Origin: Diphasiastrum complanatum
Lineage: Eukaryota; Streptophyta; Lycopodiopsida; Lycopodiales; Lycopodiaceae
Reading direction: 5' to 3'
Length of the DNA: 64,000 bases
NCBI GenBank assembly: GCA_029204225.1
Contig: CM055092.1
Location: 100,064,200-100,128,199, forward strand
This document shows positions 23,669-35,393 of the stretch, one piece after another (position 1 is the first letter of the stretch; every line of letters starts with the position of its first letter). The notes under the pieces were generated by a model that saw only the letters and a program-made list of their open reading frames with translations, did not search any database and was not told the origin of the DNA. The position numbers and the translations under genes were made by a program.

Positions 23669-24021
23669 GGGACTCATCCAGATGTGCGACGACAACGACA
23701 TATCTGAGGCTTAAGGGAGCCGTGAGTACCTTTTTCTTTCATGCTAATAAAGTAAGCCGCATTTCTCATTGAGGAGTGAGTTTCAGTTTGATGTCTAAGT
23801 GCAGCAGCTTCACACAGGTTTTACGTAAGTGAACTAGATCCACACTTTTCCTGTGCTAGGTGTAAAACACAATATCATTACTCTGCTTTACAGTTGGTTT
23901 CCTTTGGCCGGTGAATCAAGCCCGTGCCCTTGTATATGTGACTAAAGTCTGGCCGGTGAATTAAGCCCGTGCCATGAGTCTTAGGTTCTAGTTTGGCCCT
24001 GATGAGGACATCAGCTTTCTC

Positions 24022-24035
24022 AAACGAGGGGAGGA
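24022..24035 (+). promoter_or_regulatory. Polypurine tract of copy 2
   Basis: AAACGAGGGGAGGA immediately precedes the TGTTGTAAAG start of LTR A, the usual position for the plus-strand primer. The same tract precedes the 3' LTR at 42264. Confidence 0.75.
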
Positions 24036-24621
24036 TGTTGTAAAGCTGACTTGGGTGCACCCAGCGTGCCCTGTAAGACTCAAAGGGGTGACACTCCCTA
24101 AGGTCCCAGAGCAAGTTAGAATGTCAAGGACTGAGCCTCCGACCTGTGGTGAGCCAGTCAAGTAGTCACAAAGTCATGAGCTAGCTCTGGAGCTCGAGTC
24201 ATGGCCTAGTCAGGAAAGCAGGTTGATTCGGCCGCCGGGACGGCTCCCGGGACCCATGTCCGGGAGCCAGACTGATTCTGCCAGGCTTGCCAGGCTTAAT
24301 CAGCAAAATAAAAACTAAGTCCTAAAAAGCGTGCTTTACCAGAAAGCACTATGTTTCAAACCAGAGGGGGTGCGCCGAATCACAGCAGAACTATAGGGGG
24401 AGTCCGGCAGACAGAAACTTGGGCAGCTCAACCAGTGCCAGGAATCCAGTCGCCAGGTCTAAGCTCCCTCTACCAGCACGAGCCAGGCACAATGCCCAGC
24501 ACGTGTTGGTGGCCCCGAGACCGGTCAGTCTATGTATGAATGTAACCTCTTCCAAATCTAATAAAGTTGATCCTTGGGGATGATTACCATTTCGGTTTCG
24601 CCTCCGGGACTGGTCCAAGTG
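24036..24621 (+). repeat. LTR A (copy 2, 3' LTR, truncated)
   Basis: Starts TGTTGTAAAGCTGACTTGG and follows LTR A until GGTCCAAGTG at 24621, where it switches to the GGCGCC-rich start of LTR B. The last third is missing. Confidence 0.8.
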
Positions 24622-26157
24622 CCAATGGCGCCGGCGCCGCTCCCGGCGCCACTGTGACCAGAATCCAGCCGGTGCCAAGTTCTCATGGATGAAAATCTTT
24701 GATCGGTTCTAGCGGAGTCCAGAGAGCTCAGATCGATGTGCAATCACCTCACACGATCTAGGCATGATTAAAGGAAGCCTGGGGATCAATAAAATCTAGA
24801 GAGAGAAAATGACTTTCTAGAAAGAGAAAATCCTAGAGAGAGAAAAACGTGCTTTACCAGCTTGGATAGAGTGCTTGGTATGAGGGGGGGTGCCGAATCA
24901 CACCAATACTATAGGGGAGTGCGGGTTGCGACTGAAGGCGAGCTCCAACCAAGTCTCAGCCTCCCTTGCTGGAATGTTGTCATGGCTCTCGCCTTGGCAT
25001 GCTAGCGCCCCGGAGACTAGGGTCGGTCACACACTTGAAATGTAACCTTCTTAGATTTATCAATAAAGTGGGATTTTTCTCAAACTCACTCTGATTACCT
25101 TCTGGGTTTCAGTGTTCGGTAAAAGCGCCAGTTGTAAGGCCGCTTCCAAATTTTTAAGTTGGCACATAGTTGAGGGTCGTATCCCGGGACGCCAGGGGTA
25201 TGCCGTCGGGACCATTCGGTCCGTGGCGCCAGCGGTATGCTGTCGGGACCATTTGGTCCAGGAACTGGTTGTTTCCATATCTGTCGCGGCTTGTGGTTCT
25301 GAGTGTTCCTTGCATGAACGTGAACGGGTTAAGCTCTTGGAGAACGCGCTCTAACCTGTCGGCTGAGTTGGATGGCTTGCTTGGGTGGAAGTTACCGGTT
25401 TATGGCTGTCCAATCTGGCGTGACGCCAGGTTGGCTTCCAGCGCTCGTGACGAAGCTTTCAGTTGGTTAAGTCTGATGTAAGTCAGACCGCTTGCTTGGA
25501 ATGGATGTTACTCGTTTGTAACGAAGCTTCGAGTTGGCTAAGTTTGATGTATGTCGGGTGGCTTGCTTGGAGGGAAGTCACCCACATCGGGACCCCCGAT
25601 CTGGCATGGCGCCAGGTTGGATCTCAATGTTGGTTTTCGGAACTTCAACTTGGTTAAGTTTGATCGTTGTTGGCGAGTTGGCCCGCTCCCGGCGCCACTG
25701 TGACCAGAATCCAGCCGGCGCCAAGTTCCTATGGCTGAAAATCTTTGATCGGTTCTAGCGAAGTCCAGAGAGCTCAGATCGATGTGCAATCACCTCACAC
25801 GATCTAGGCATGATTAAAGGAAACTTGGGGATCAATAAAATCTAGAGAGAGAAAATGACTTTCTAGAAAGAGAAAATCCTAGAGAGAGAAAAACGTGCTT
25901 TACCAGCTTGGGTAAAGTGCTTGGTATGAGGGGGGGTGCCGAATCACACCAATACTATAGGGGAGTGCGGGTTGCGACTCAGGGCGAGCTCCAACCAAGT
26001 CTCAGCCTCCCTTGCTGGAATGTTGTCATGGCTCTCGCCTTGGCATGCTAGCGCCCCGGAGACTAGGGTCGGTCACTGTTATAAAGCTACCTTTACAAGC
26101 TTTACTTCCGGCGCCATCGGCGCCAGCTATGTCCCCGGCGCCAGCAGCGCCCCTGCC
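24622..26157 (+). repeat. LTR B mosaic: three consecutive partial copies
   Basis: 24622-25682 is LTR B lacking its first bases and its end. 25683-26076 is a second copy from the GGCGCC-rich region to GGTCAC. At 26077 a third copy starts with TGTTATAAAGCTACC directly after GTCAC and stops after about 80 bases, where an inverted leader begins. Open frames across these copies are not coding. Confidence 0.75.
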
Positions 26158-27095
26158 AACGGACCTTTGCCTGGCCGTGCCCATACAAATCGATCACAGA
26201 ATCAGCCCACATAGGACACCCCTCCAACCATCCGTGCTTTCACCATTAAGCAGCACATTGCCTCAGTCACGCCCCACCACTTTTTGGTCGATAGCCCTTA
26301 TAGCTAAACGATCGGCAGCTATCCTTGAATATACCACCCCCGTGGACGCACCCGTGCTTTCACCGTCAGGCAGCACATTGCCTCAGTAACGCCCCCACCA
26401 AATCTAGTCGATAGCCCTTATAGCTAAACGATCGGCAGCGTACCCCCCAATCGTGGACGCACCCGTGCTTTCACCGTTAGGCAGCACATTGCCTCAGTAA
26501 CGCCCCCACAAAATTTGGTCGATAGCCCTTATAGCTAAACGAATGGCAGCTATCCTTGAATATACCACCCCCGTGGACGCACCCGTGCTTTCACCGTTAG
26601 ACAGCACATTGCCTCAGTAACGCCCCCACCAAATTTAGTCGATAGCCCTTATAGCTAAACGATCGGCAGCATACCACCCAAATCGTGGACGCACCCGTGC
26701 TTTCACCGTTAGGCAGCACATTGCCTCAGTAACGCCCCCACCAAATTTGGTCGATAGCCCTTATAGCTAAACGAACGGTGGTCATCGTGAATATGTCACC
26801 CCGCACCCCACAAGGCACAGACCGTGCTTACACCATCCTAATGGCAGCACATTGCCTCATCTGTCCTACGTGCAGACGGCGCCAGGCCCGAACCGCGGAA
26901 ACTGACCGTGCTTACACCTCAAGGGCAGCACTTTGACTCATCAAGCCCCCGTCCTGCCAACCACCCCGACCGTGGACGCACCCGTGCTTACACTGTGGGC
27001 AGCACCTTGCACAACAGTTGTCTTGATGAACCCCAAACCGTGGCCATTTCCGTGAGATTCGCATAGCTGACCGGCCAGTCGGCTCTGATACCACA
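26158..27095 (-). repeat. Family B 5' leader with about 115-bp tandem repeats
   Basis: Minus-strand leader of a family B element, ending at a primer site (27082-27093). About five units of 110-120 bp, each with a GTGCTTTCACC...GGCAGCACATTGCC hairpin and the word GATAGCCCTTATAGCTAAACG, repeat between about 26221 and 26786. The same hairpin module occurs in family A leaders. Confidence 0.75.
27082..27093 (-). promoter_or_regulatory. Primer binding site, family B
   Basis: Complement of TGGTATCAGAGC, two bases from the end of LTR B at 27096. Confidence 0.85.
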
Positions 27096-28339
27096 TGTAG
27101 CGCAGGCATCCCAAAGGGAGCCGGGAACCACGACTTAGCTTCCCAGCCTTCAACTCTTGCCATCCAAACCCACTTGACATACAAGCAGCCAACTCGCCAA
27201 CAACGATCAGACTTAACCAAGTTGAAGTTCCGAAAACCAACATTGAGATCCAACCTGGCGCCATGCCAGATCGGGGGTCCCGACGTGGGTGACTTCCCTC
27301 CAAGCAAGCCGCCCGACATACATCAAACTTAACCAACTCGAAGCTTCGTTACAAACGAGTAACATCCATTCCAAGCAAGCGGTCTGACTTACATCAGACT
27401 TAACCAACTGAAAGCTTCGTCACGAGCGCTGGAAGCCAACCTGGCGCCACGCCAGACTGGACAGCCATAAACAGGTAACATCCACCAAAGCAAGCCATCC
27501 AACTCAGCCGACAGGTTAGAGCCCGTTCCCCAAGAGCTTAACCCATTCACGTTCATGCAAGGAACACTCAGAACCACAAGCCGCGACAGATATGGAAACA
27601 ACCAGTTCCTGGACCAAATGGTCCCGACAGCATACCGCTGGCGCCACGGACCGAATGGTCCCGACGGCATACCGCTGGCGTCCCGGGATACGACCCTCAG
27701 CTATGTGCCAAGTTAAAAATTTTGAAAGCGGCCTTACAACTGGCACTTTTACCGAACACTGAAACCCAGAAGGTAATCAGAGTCAGTTTGAGGAAAATCC
27801 CACTTTATTGATAAATCTGAGAAGGTTACATTTCAAGTGTGTTACCGACCCTAGTCTCCGGGGCGCTAGCATGCCAAGGCGAGAGCCATGACAACATTCC
27901 AGCAAGGGAGGCTGAGACTTGGTTGGAGCTCGCCCTGAGTCGCAACCCGCACTCCCCTATAGTATTGGTGTGATTCGGCACCCCCCTCATACCAAGCACT
28001 CTACCCAAGCTGGTAAAGCACGTTTTTCTCTCTCTAGGATTTTCTCTTTCTAGAAAGTCATTTTCTCTCTCTAGATTTTATTGATCCCCAGGCTTCCTTT
28101 AATCATGCCTAGATCGTGTGAGGTGATTGCACATCGATCTGAGCTCTCTGGACTTCGCTAGAACCGATCAAAGATTTTCAGCCATAGGAACTTGGCGCCG
28201 GCTGGATTCTGGTCACAGTGGCGCCGGGAGCGGCGCCGGCGCCGTTGGCGCTGGGAGCAGCAGGGGCGCTGCTGGCGCCGGGGACATAGCTGGCGCCGAT
28301 GGCGCCGAAAGTAAAGCTTGTAAAGGTAGCTTTACAACA
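27096..28339 (-). repeat. LTR B (1,244 bp)
   Basis: On the minus strand it starts TGTTGTAAAGCTACC and ends GATGCCTGCGCTACA. The start is a cluster of GGCGCC palindromes, then paired TCTAGAAAG/CTCTAGAGAG words, an AATAAAG poly(A) signal, and a long U5 with four degenerate repeats of GTTGGTTAAGT and GCTTGCTTGGA type. Confidence 0.85.
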
Positions 28340-30119
28340 TCCTCCCCACCTTTATAAAATCTGATGTCCTCATCAGATGTCAGATTAAAGTAAAGGTGTC
28401 TCCCAATTAAAATAACTATACATTTAAGCTACTTGGCACAGTACTCAATTTACTGGCCACTTTTTATTAACATTGAAGCTGGCACACCACAAGTCGGAGG
28501 CTCAGCTCTTTGTACTGAAAAATTACATAACTTGAAAATATATCTTTGTCTGGGAAAAGCGTAGATTTGATATCGCTTTCGTAAAACCCGAGAACCTTAT
28601 TAACTGGTGACAGAGGCCTTTCTTTGAAATATTCGCCCCTGTCGCTTCTGACTTTCGACTTTGGAACTCCTTTGAGCTCCTGATTTGTCCTTGATGCACT
28701 TTGTGTTGAGCTCCCTGAGCTCCAGATTTGTTCAGTTCCGCACAAGTATCAAGGCTCCCTGAGCCGAAGGATTTATCGTTTGATTGCACACTTTATGGTC
28801 CACTTCGTGCCTTGTTGCTTCTGCACCTTGATTTCTCTCTTTGTCCCAGCCTGATCTTGATACTTTTCCATCTTGGCTCTTTAAGGTAGGCAAAGATTGA
28901 GTACTCCGCAATGCACCTCTCACTTAGCTTGAAGTAGCTCTTTGAATCAGCCCAAATGTAACCATTGACCTCGTGGAAAGCCAAAGGGTCGCACCAGTTT
29001 GATCCGCATCCGAACTATCTCTTCGCGTTTGTTTGAAGCACCATGTCCGTCGCGCAAAACTTGACTTTCACAATTCCATCACTGGTCAGTTGCCTCACAG
29101 TCAAAACAAGAAGTGTACATCGAGCTTGGCTTCAAGTAGCTCTCTTTGAATCAGACACATGCACCCAGAGTTTGCACTAGTCCGATCTCAACGCGAACTG
29201 TCCCTTAGCGTTCGTTCGAAATACCAAGTCTCTCATGCAAGACTCAACTTTCTCAGTTCCTTCATTGATCAGCTGCCTTACACGTAACACAAGCCAGCGT
29301 ACTCATATGTTTCCACATCATTGCTGGTCCAGAGAAAGCCTATAACAAACTTTACTTTCCACAACAAAAACTTGTCAACTTATTAGGTCCAAAGTTCGCC
29401 AGTCTCCTCGTGTGAGTATGGCTAGGTCACCTTGAATTTGCCCCCATTTTGATCAACTTTAATTCAAAATTTGCCCCAAGAGAGAGGTGTGTGTGATAGT
29501 TCCCCTCCACTTAATAAATCAGCTGATCGGACTTTAGAGTAGAGTTCTTCGGACAAAAAGCCTTTCCAACACTTTGCTTCCCATCTGCTAGGATTATGGC
29601 TCGATCCAACTTGTTGCCAATCTCTGAAGAGGATCCTAGTCTTTTCCCCTTTGAGGAAAAACCCAACTGATACTGGATATCACCCATGCTCAGTGAGTTT
29701 CAGTTCCGAAGGTGGCCGTCCCAAAATGAAGACCAACTGCTCCATAGAAGATCTCCCCTGAAATTGCCCTTTCCAACTTTTGACTTCCTGCTTGCGTCTG
29801 GTGGGCGTTGTCGCAAATGAAACTAACCCAAGAAATAGGCTAGCCATCCATCCTTTGCAAACATTGAGTCGTTTCGTTGTCGTTCACGTGTGAGTACTTG
29901 AACTGCAAATCCGCCCCACAGATTCTGTAGTCCTCTTTGTTTGATGGTATCAGCCTTCAAAAGAAAAGGTTCCTTCTCGAGCCATCAGCTCCTTGTATCA
30001 CAAGCAATCATGCAAACCAGGAAAAGCACGAGTACTAAGACTCACCACGAATACATACAAGTAAGACACTCAGGCAGGTTTACTAACAAGTAACAAAGAC
30101 AAGGTCCCCCTTTGAGATG
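28340..30119 (-). other. Family B internal region, degenerate coding-like repeats
   Basis: No intact gene. On the minus strand a 63-residue frame (28793-28984, with AFHEVNGYIWADSKSYFK) recurs at 33255-33446 and, on the plus strand, 46223-46414. Just upstream lies a related duplicated pattern with VRQL and TNAK words, interrupted by stops. These may be remains of a captured host gene or of an ancestral ORF. Confidence 0.5.
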
Positions 30120-31051
30120 GTCCTGCCAACGGACCTTTGCCTGGCCGTGCCCATACAAATCGATCACAGAATCAGCCCACATAGGACACCCCTCCAACCA
30201 TCCGTGCTTTCACCATTAAGCAGCACATTGCCTCAGTCACGCCCCACCACTTTTTGGTCGATAGCCCTTATAGCTAAACGATCGGCAGCTATCCTTGAAT
30301 ATACCACCCCCGTGGACGCACCCGTGCTTTCACCGTCAGGCAGCACATTGCCTCAGTAACGCCCCCACCAAATCTAGTCGATAGCCCTTATAGCTAAACG
30401 ATCGGCAGCGTACCCCCCAATCGTGGACGCACCCGTGCTTTCACCGTTAGGCAGCACATTGCCTCAGTAACGCCCCCACAAAATTTGGTCGATAGCCCTT
30501 ATAGCTAAACGAATGGCAGCTATCCTTGAATATACCACCCCCGTGGACGCACCCGTGCTTTCACCGTTAGACAGCACATTGCCTCAGTAACGCCCCCACC
30601 AAATTTAGTCGATAGCCCTTATAGCTAAACGATCGGCAGCATACCACCCAAATCGTGGACGCACCCGTGCTTTCACCGTTAGGCAGCACATTGCCTCAGT
30701 AACGCCCCCACCAAATTTGGTCGATAGCCCTTATAGCTAAACGAACGGTGGTCATCGTGAATATGTCACCCCGCACCCCACAAGGCACAGACCGTGCTTA
30801 CACCATCCTAATGGCAGCACATTGCCTCATCTGTCCTACGTGCAGACGGCGCCAGGCCCGAACCGCGGAAACTGACCGTGCTTACACCTCAAGGGCAGCA
30901 CTTTGACTCATCAAGCCCCCGTCCTGCCAACCACCCCGACCGTGGACGCACCCGTGCTTACACTGTGGGCAGCACCTTGCACAACAGTTGTCTTGATGAA
31001 CCCCAAACCGTGGCCATTTCCGTGAGATTCGCATAGCTGACCGGCCAGTCG

Positions 31052-31063
31052 GCTCTGATACCA
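31052..31063 (-). promoter_or_regulatory. Primer binding site, family B
   Basis: Complement of TGGTATCAGAGC next to LTR B (31066). Confidence 0.85.
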
Positions 31064-31065
31064 CA

Positions 31066-32311
31066 TGTAGCGCAGGCATCCCAAAGGGAGCCGGGAACCA
31101 CGACTTAGCTTCCCAGCCTTCAACTCTTGCCATCCAAACCCACTTGACATACAAGCAGCCAACTCGCCAACAACGATCAGACTTAACCAAGTTGAAGTTC
31201 CGAAAACCAACATTGAGATCCAACCTGGCGCCATGCCAGATCGGGGGTCCCGACGTGGGTGACTTCCCTCCAAGCAAGCCGCCCGACATACATCAAACTT
31301 AACCAACTCGAAGCTTCGTTACAAACGAGTAACATCCATTCCAAGCAAGCGGTCTGACTTACATCAGACTTAACCAACTGAAAGCTTCGTCACGAGCGCT
31401 GGAAGCCAACCTGGCGCCACGCCAGACTGGACAGCCATAAACAGGTAACATCCACCAAAGCAAGCCATCCAACTCAGCCGACAGGTTAGAGCCCGTTCCC
31501 CAAGAGCTTAACCCATTCACGTTCATGCAAGGAACACTCAGAACCACAAGCCGCGACAGATATGGAAACAACCAGTTCCTGGACCAAATGGTCCCGACAG
31601 CATACCGCTGGCGCCACGGACCGAATGGTCCCGACGGCATACCGCTGGCGTCCCGGGATACGACCCTCAGCTATGTGCCAAGTTAAAAATTTTGAAAGCG
31701 GCCTTACAACTGGCACTTTTACCGAACACTGAAACCCAGAAGGTAATCAGAGTCAGTTTGAGGAAAATCCCACTTTATTGATAAATCTGAGAAGGTTACA
31801 TTTCAAGTGTGTGACCGACCCTAGTCTCCGGGGCGCTAGCATGCCAAGGCGAGAGCCATGACAACATTCCAGCAAGGGAGGCTGAGACTTGGTTGGAGCT
31901 CGCCCTGAGTCGCAACCCGCACTCCCCTATAGTATTGGTGTGATTCGGCACCCCCCCCTCATACCAAGCACTCTACCCAAGCTGGTAAAGCACGTTTTTC
32001 TCTCTCTAGGATTTTCTCTTTCTAGAAAGTCATTTTCTCTCTCTAGATTTTATTGATCCCCAGGCTTCCTTTAATCATGCCTAGATCGTGTGAGGTGATT
32101 GCACATCGATCTGAGCTCTCTGGGCTTCGCTAGAACAGATCAAAGATTTTCAGCCATAGGAACTTGGCGCCGGCTGGATTCTGGTCACAGTGGCGCCGGG
32201 AGCGGCGCCGGCGCCGTTGGCGCCGGGAGCAGCAGGGGCGCTGCTGGCGCCGGGGACATAGCTGGCGCCGATGGCGCCGGAAGTAAAGCTTGTAAAGGTA
32301 GCTTTACAACA
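31066..32311 (-). repeat. LTR B (1,246 bp)
   Basis: Nearly identical to 27096-28339. It ends (LTR start on minus) with CAACA, directly abutting GTGAC of another LTR B copy at 32312, which is the complement of the GTCAC site used elsewhere. Confidence 0.85.
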
Positions 32312-32801
32312 GTGACCGACCCTAGTCTCCGGGGCGCTAGCATGCCAAGGCGAGAGCCATGACAACATTCCAGCAAGGGAGGCTGAGACTTGGTTGAAGC
32401 TCGCCCTGAGTCGCAACCCGCACTCCCCTATAGTATTGGTGTGATTCGGCACCCCCCTCATACCAAGCACTCTATCCAAGCTGGTAAAGCACGTTTTTCT
32501 CTCTCTAGGATTTTCTCTTTCTAGAAAGTCATTTTCTCTCTCTAGATTTTATTGATCCCCAGGCTTCCTTTAATCATGCCTAGATCGTGTGAGGTGATTG
32601 CACATCGATCTGAGCTCTCTGGACTTCGCTAGAACCGATCAAAGATTTTCAGCCATAGGAACTTGGAAACGGCTGGATTCTGGTCACAGTGGCGCCGGGA
32701 GCGGCGCCGGCGCCGCTGGCGCCGGGAGCAGCAGGGGCGCTGCTGGCGCCGGGGACATAGCTGGCGCCGGAAGTAAAGCTTGTAAAGGTAGCTTTACAAC
32801 A
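32312..32801 (-). repeat. LTR B first 490 bases, interrupted at GTCAC
   Basis: On the minus strand this is the LTR B start up to GGTCAC; there the complete LTR at 31066-32311 begins. The rest of this LTR copy is not found adjacent. Confidence 0.8.
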
Positions 32802-35379
32802 TCCACCCCACCTTTATAAAATCTGATGTCCTCATCAGATGTCAGATTAAAGTAAAGGTGTCTCCCAATTAAAATAACTATACATTTAAGCTACTTGGCA
32901 CAGTACCTAATTTACTGGCCACTTTTTATTAACATTGAAACTGGCACACCACAAGTCGGAGGCTCAGCTCTTTGTACTGAAAAATTACATAACTTGAAAA
33001 TATATCTTTGTCTGCGAAAAGCGTAGATTTGATATCGCTTTCGTAAAACCCGAGAACCTTATTAACTGGTGACAGAGGCCTTTCTTTGAAATGTTCGCCC
33101 CTGTCGCTTCTGACTTTCGACTTTGGAACACCTTTGAGCTCCTGATTTGTCCTTGATGCACTTTGTGTTGAGCTCCCTGAGCTCCAGGTTTGTTCAGTTC
33201 CGCACAGGTATCAAGACTCCCTGAGCCGAAGGATTTATCGTTTGATTGCCCACTTTATGGTCCACTCCGTGCCTTGTTGCTTCTGCACCTTGATTTCTCT
33301 CCTTTTCCAAGCCTGATCTTGATACTTTTCCATCTTGGCTCTTTAAGGTAGGCAAAGATTGAGTACTCCGCAATGCATCTATCACTTAGCTTGAAGTAGC
33401 TCTTTGAATCAGCCCAAATGTAACCATTGACCTCGTGGAAAGCCAAAGGGTCGCACCAGTTTGATCCGCATCCGAACTATCTCTTCGCGTTTGTTTGAAG
33501 CACCATGTCCGTCGCGCAAAACTTGACTTTCACAATTCCATCACTGGTTAGTTGCCTCACAGTCAAAACAAGAAGTGTACATCGAGCTTGGCTTCAAGTA
33601 GCTCTCTTTGAATCAGAAACATGCACCCAGAGTTTGCACTAATCCGATCTCAACGCGAACTGTCCCTTAGCGTCCGTTCGAAATACCAAGTCTCTCATGC
33701 AAGACTCAACTTTCACAGTTCCTTCATTGATCAGCTGCCTTACACGTAACACAAGCCAGCGTACTCATATGTTTCCTCATCATTGCTGGTCCAGAGAAAG
33801 CCTATAACAAACTTTCCTTTCCACAACAAAAACTTGTCAACTTATTAGGTCCAAAGTTCGCCAGTCTCCTCGTGTGAGTATGGCTAGGTCACCTTGAATT
33901 TGCCCCCATTTTGATCAACTTTAATTCAAAATTTGCCCCAAGAGAGAGGTGTGTGTGATAGTTCCCCTCCACTTAATAAATCAGCTGATCGGACTTTAGA
34001 GTAGAGTTCTTCGGACAAAAAGCCTTTCCAACACTTTGCTTCCCATCGGCTAGGATTATGGCTCGATCCAACTTGTTGCCAATCTCTGAAGAGGATCCTA
34101 GTCTTTTCCCCTTTGAGGAAAAACCCAACTGATACTGGATATCACCCATGCTCAGTGAGTTTCAGTTCCGAAGGTGGCCGTCCCAAAATGAAGAACAACT
34201 GCTCCATAGAAGATCTCCCCTGAAATTGCCCTTTCCAACTTTTGACTTCCTGCTTGCGTCTGGTGGGCGTTGTCGCAAATGAAACTAATCCAAGAAACAG
34301 GCTAGTCATCCATCCTTTGCAAACATTGAGCCATTTTGTTGTCGTTCACGTGCGAGTACTTGAACTGCAAATCCGCCGCACAGATTCTGGATATCGCCCA
34401 TGCTCAATGAGTTTCAGTTCCGAAGGTGGCCGTCCCAAAATGAAGACCAACTGCTCCATAGAAGATCTCCCCTGAAATGGCCCTTTCCAACTTTTGACTT
34501 CCTGCTTGCGTCTGGTGGGTGTTGTCGCAAATGAAACTAACCCAAGAAACAGGCTAGCCATCCATCCTTTGCAAACATTGAGTCGTTTCGTTGTCGTTCA
34601 CGTGTGAGTACTTGAACTTCAAATCCGCCCCACAGATTCTGTAGTCCTCTTTGTTTGATGGTATCAGCCTTCAAAAGAAAGGGTTCCTTCTCGAGCCATC
34701 AGCTCCTTGTATCACAAGCAATCATGCAAACCAGGCAAAGCACGAGTACTAAGACTCACCACGAATACGTACAAGTAGGGCACTCAGGCAGGTTTACTAA
34801 CAAGTAACAAAGGCAAGGTCCCCCTTTGAGATGGTCCTGCCAACGGACCTTTGCCTGGCCGCGCCCATACAAATCGATCACAGAATCAGCCCACATAGGA
34901 CACCCCTCCAACTATCCGTGCTTTCACCATTAAGCAGCACATTGCCTCAGTCACGCCCCACCACTTTTTGGTCGATAGCCCTTATAGCTAAACGATCGGC
35001 AGCTATCCCGCACCGGCAGCTAACCACCCGTGCTTTACACCCGAATTCGAGCAGCATCTCTGTATCAATGGTTAACCCGTACAGTTCGAATATGTCGCCC
35101 CGCACCCCACAAGGTACAGACCGTGCTTTCACCTCCCTAGGCAGCACTTTGCCTCATCCGTCCTACGTGCAGACAGCGCCAGGCCTGAACCGCGAGAACT
35201 GACCGTGCTTACACCTCAAGGGCAGCACTTTGACTCATCAAGTCCCTCGTTCTGCCGACCACCCCGACCGTGGACGCACCCGTGCTTACACTGTGGGCAG
35301 CACCTTGCACAACAGTTGTCTTGATGAACCCCAAACCGTGGCCATTTCCGTGAGATCCGCATAGCTGACCGGCCAGACG

Positions 35380-35391
35380 GCTCTGATACCA
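35380..35391 (-). promoter_or_regulatory. Primer binding site, family B
   Basis: Complement of TGGTATCAGAGC, adjacent to LTR B at 35394. Confidence 0.85.
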
Positions 35392-35393
35392 CA

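Larger units (their letters stand above)
20127..24621 (+). mobile_element. Family A gypsy copy 2 (gag-only), both LTRs incomplete
   Basis: 5' LTR 20127-20977 (first 67 bases missing), primer site 20980-20991, leader to about 21540, one long gag ORF (21572-23668), a 3' untranslated part, PPT (24022-24035) and 3' LTR from 24036, cut at 24621 by family B sequence. No RT, RNase H or integrase is present or has room. Leader and 3' end match those of the pol-only copy. It lies head to head with copy 1, joined through a few shared bases (GTCC) near 20125. Confidence 0.8.
27096..32311 (-). mobile_element. Family B non-autonomous gypsy element (LTR-internal-LTR)
   Basis: Minus orientation: 5' LTR 31066-32311, primer site 31052-31063, tandem-repeat leader (to about 30120), non-coding internal part (about 30120-28354), PPT-like AAAGGTGGGGAGGA and 3' LTR 27096-28339. 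The internal region has no intact ORF over about 65 residues, so it needs proteins in trans. The 3' LTR is directly followed on the left by another leader (26158-27095), making a tandem LTR-internal-LTR-internal array with an offset of 3,970 bp. Confidence 0.75.

Noticed and set aside
26221-26786. CRISPR-like array from the 110-120-bp repeats
   Set aside because: Plant nuclear DNA; the units abut without unique spacers and belong to a retrotransposon leader.
26912-27407. Open frames of 64-135 residues on the minus strand, repeated at 30.9-31.3, 35.2-35.6, and on plus at 43.6, 44.4, 46.9 and 48.4 kb
   Set aside because: They lie in the distal part of LTR B and in the leader. They recur because the LTR recurs, run in two frames at once, start and end without regard to LTR borders and have no protein motif.
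27389-28008. Frames such as 27389-27670 and 27826-28008 inside LTR B
   Set aside because: Non-coding LTR sequence read through; no domain, and the frame differs between copies.
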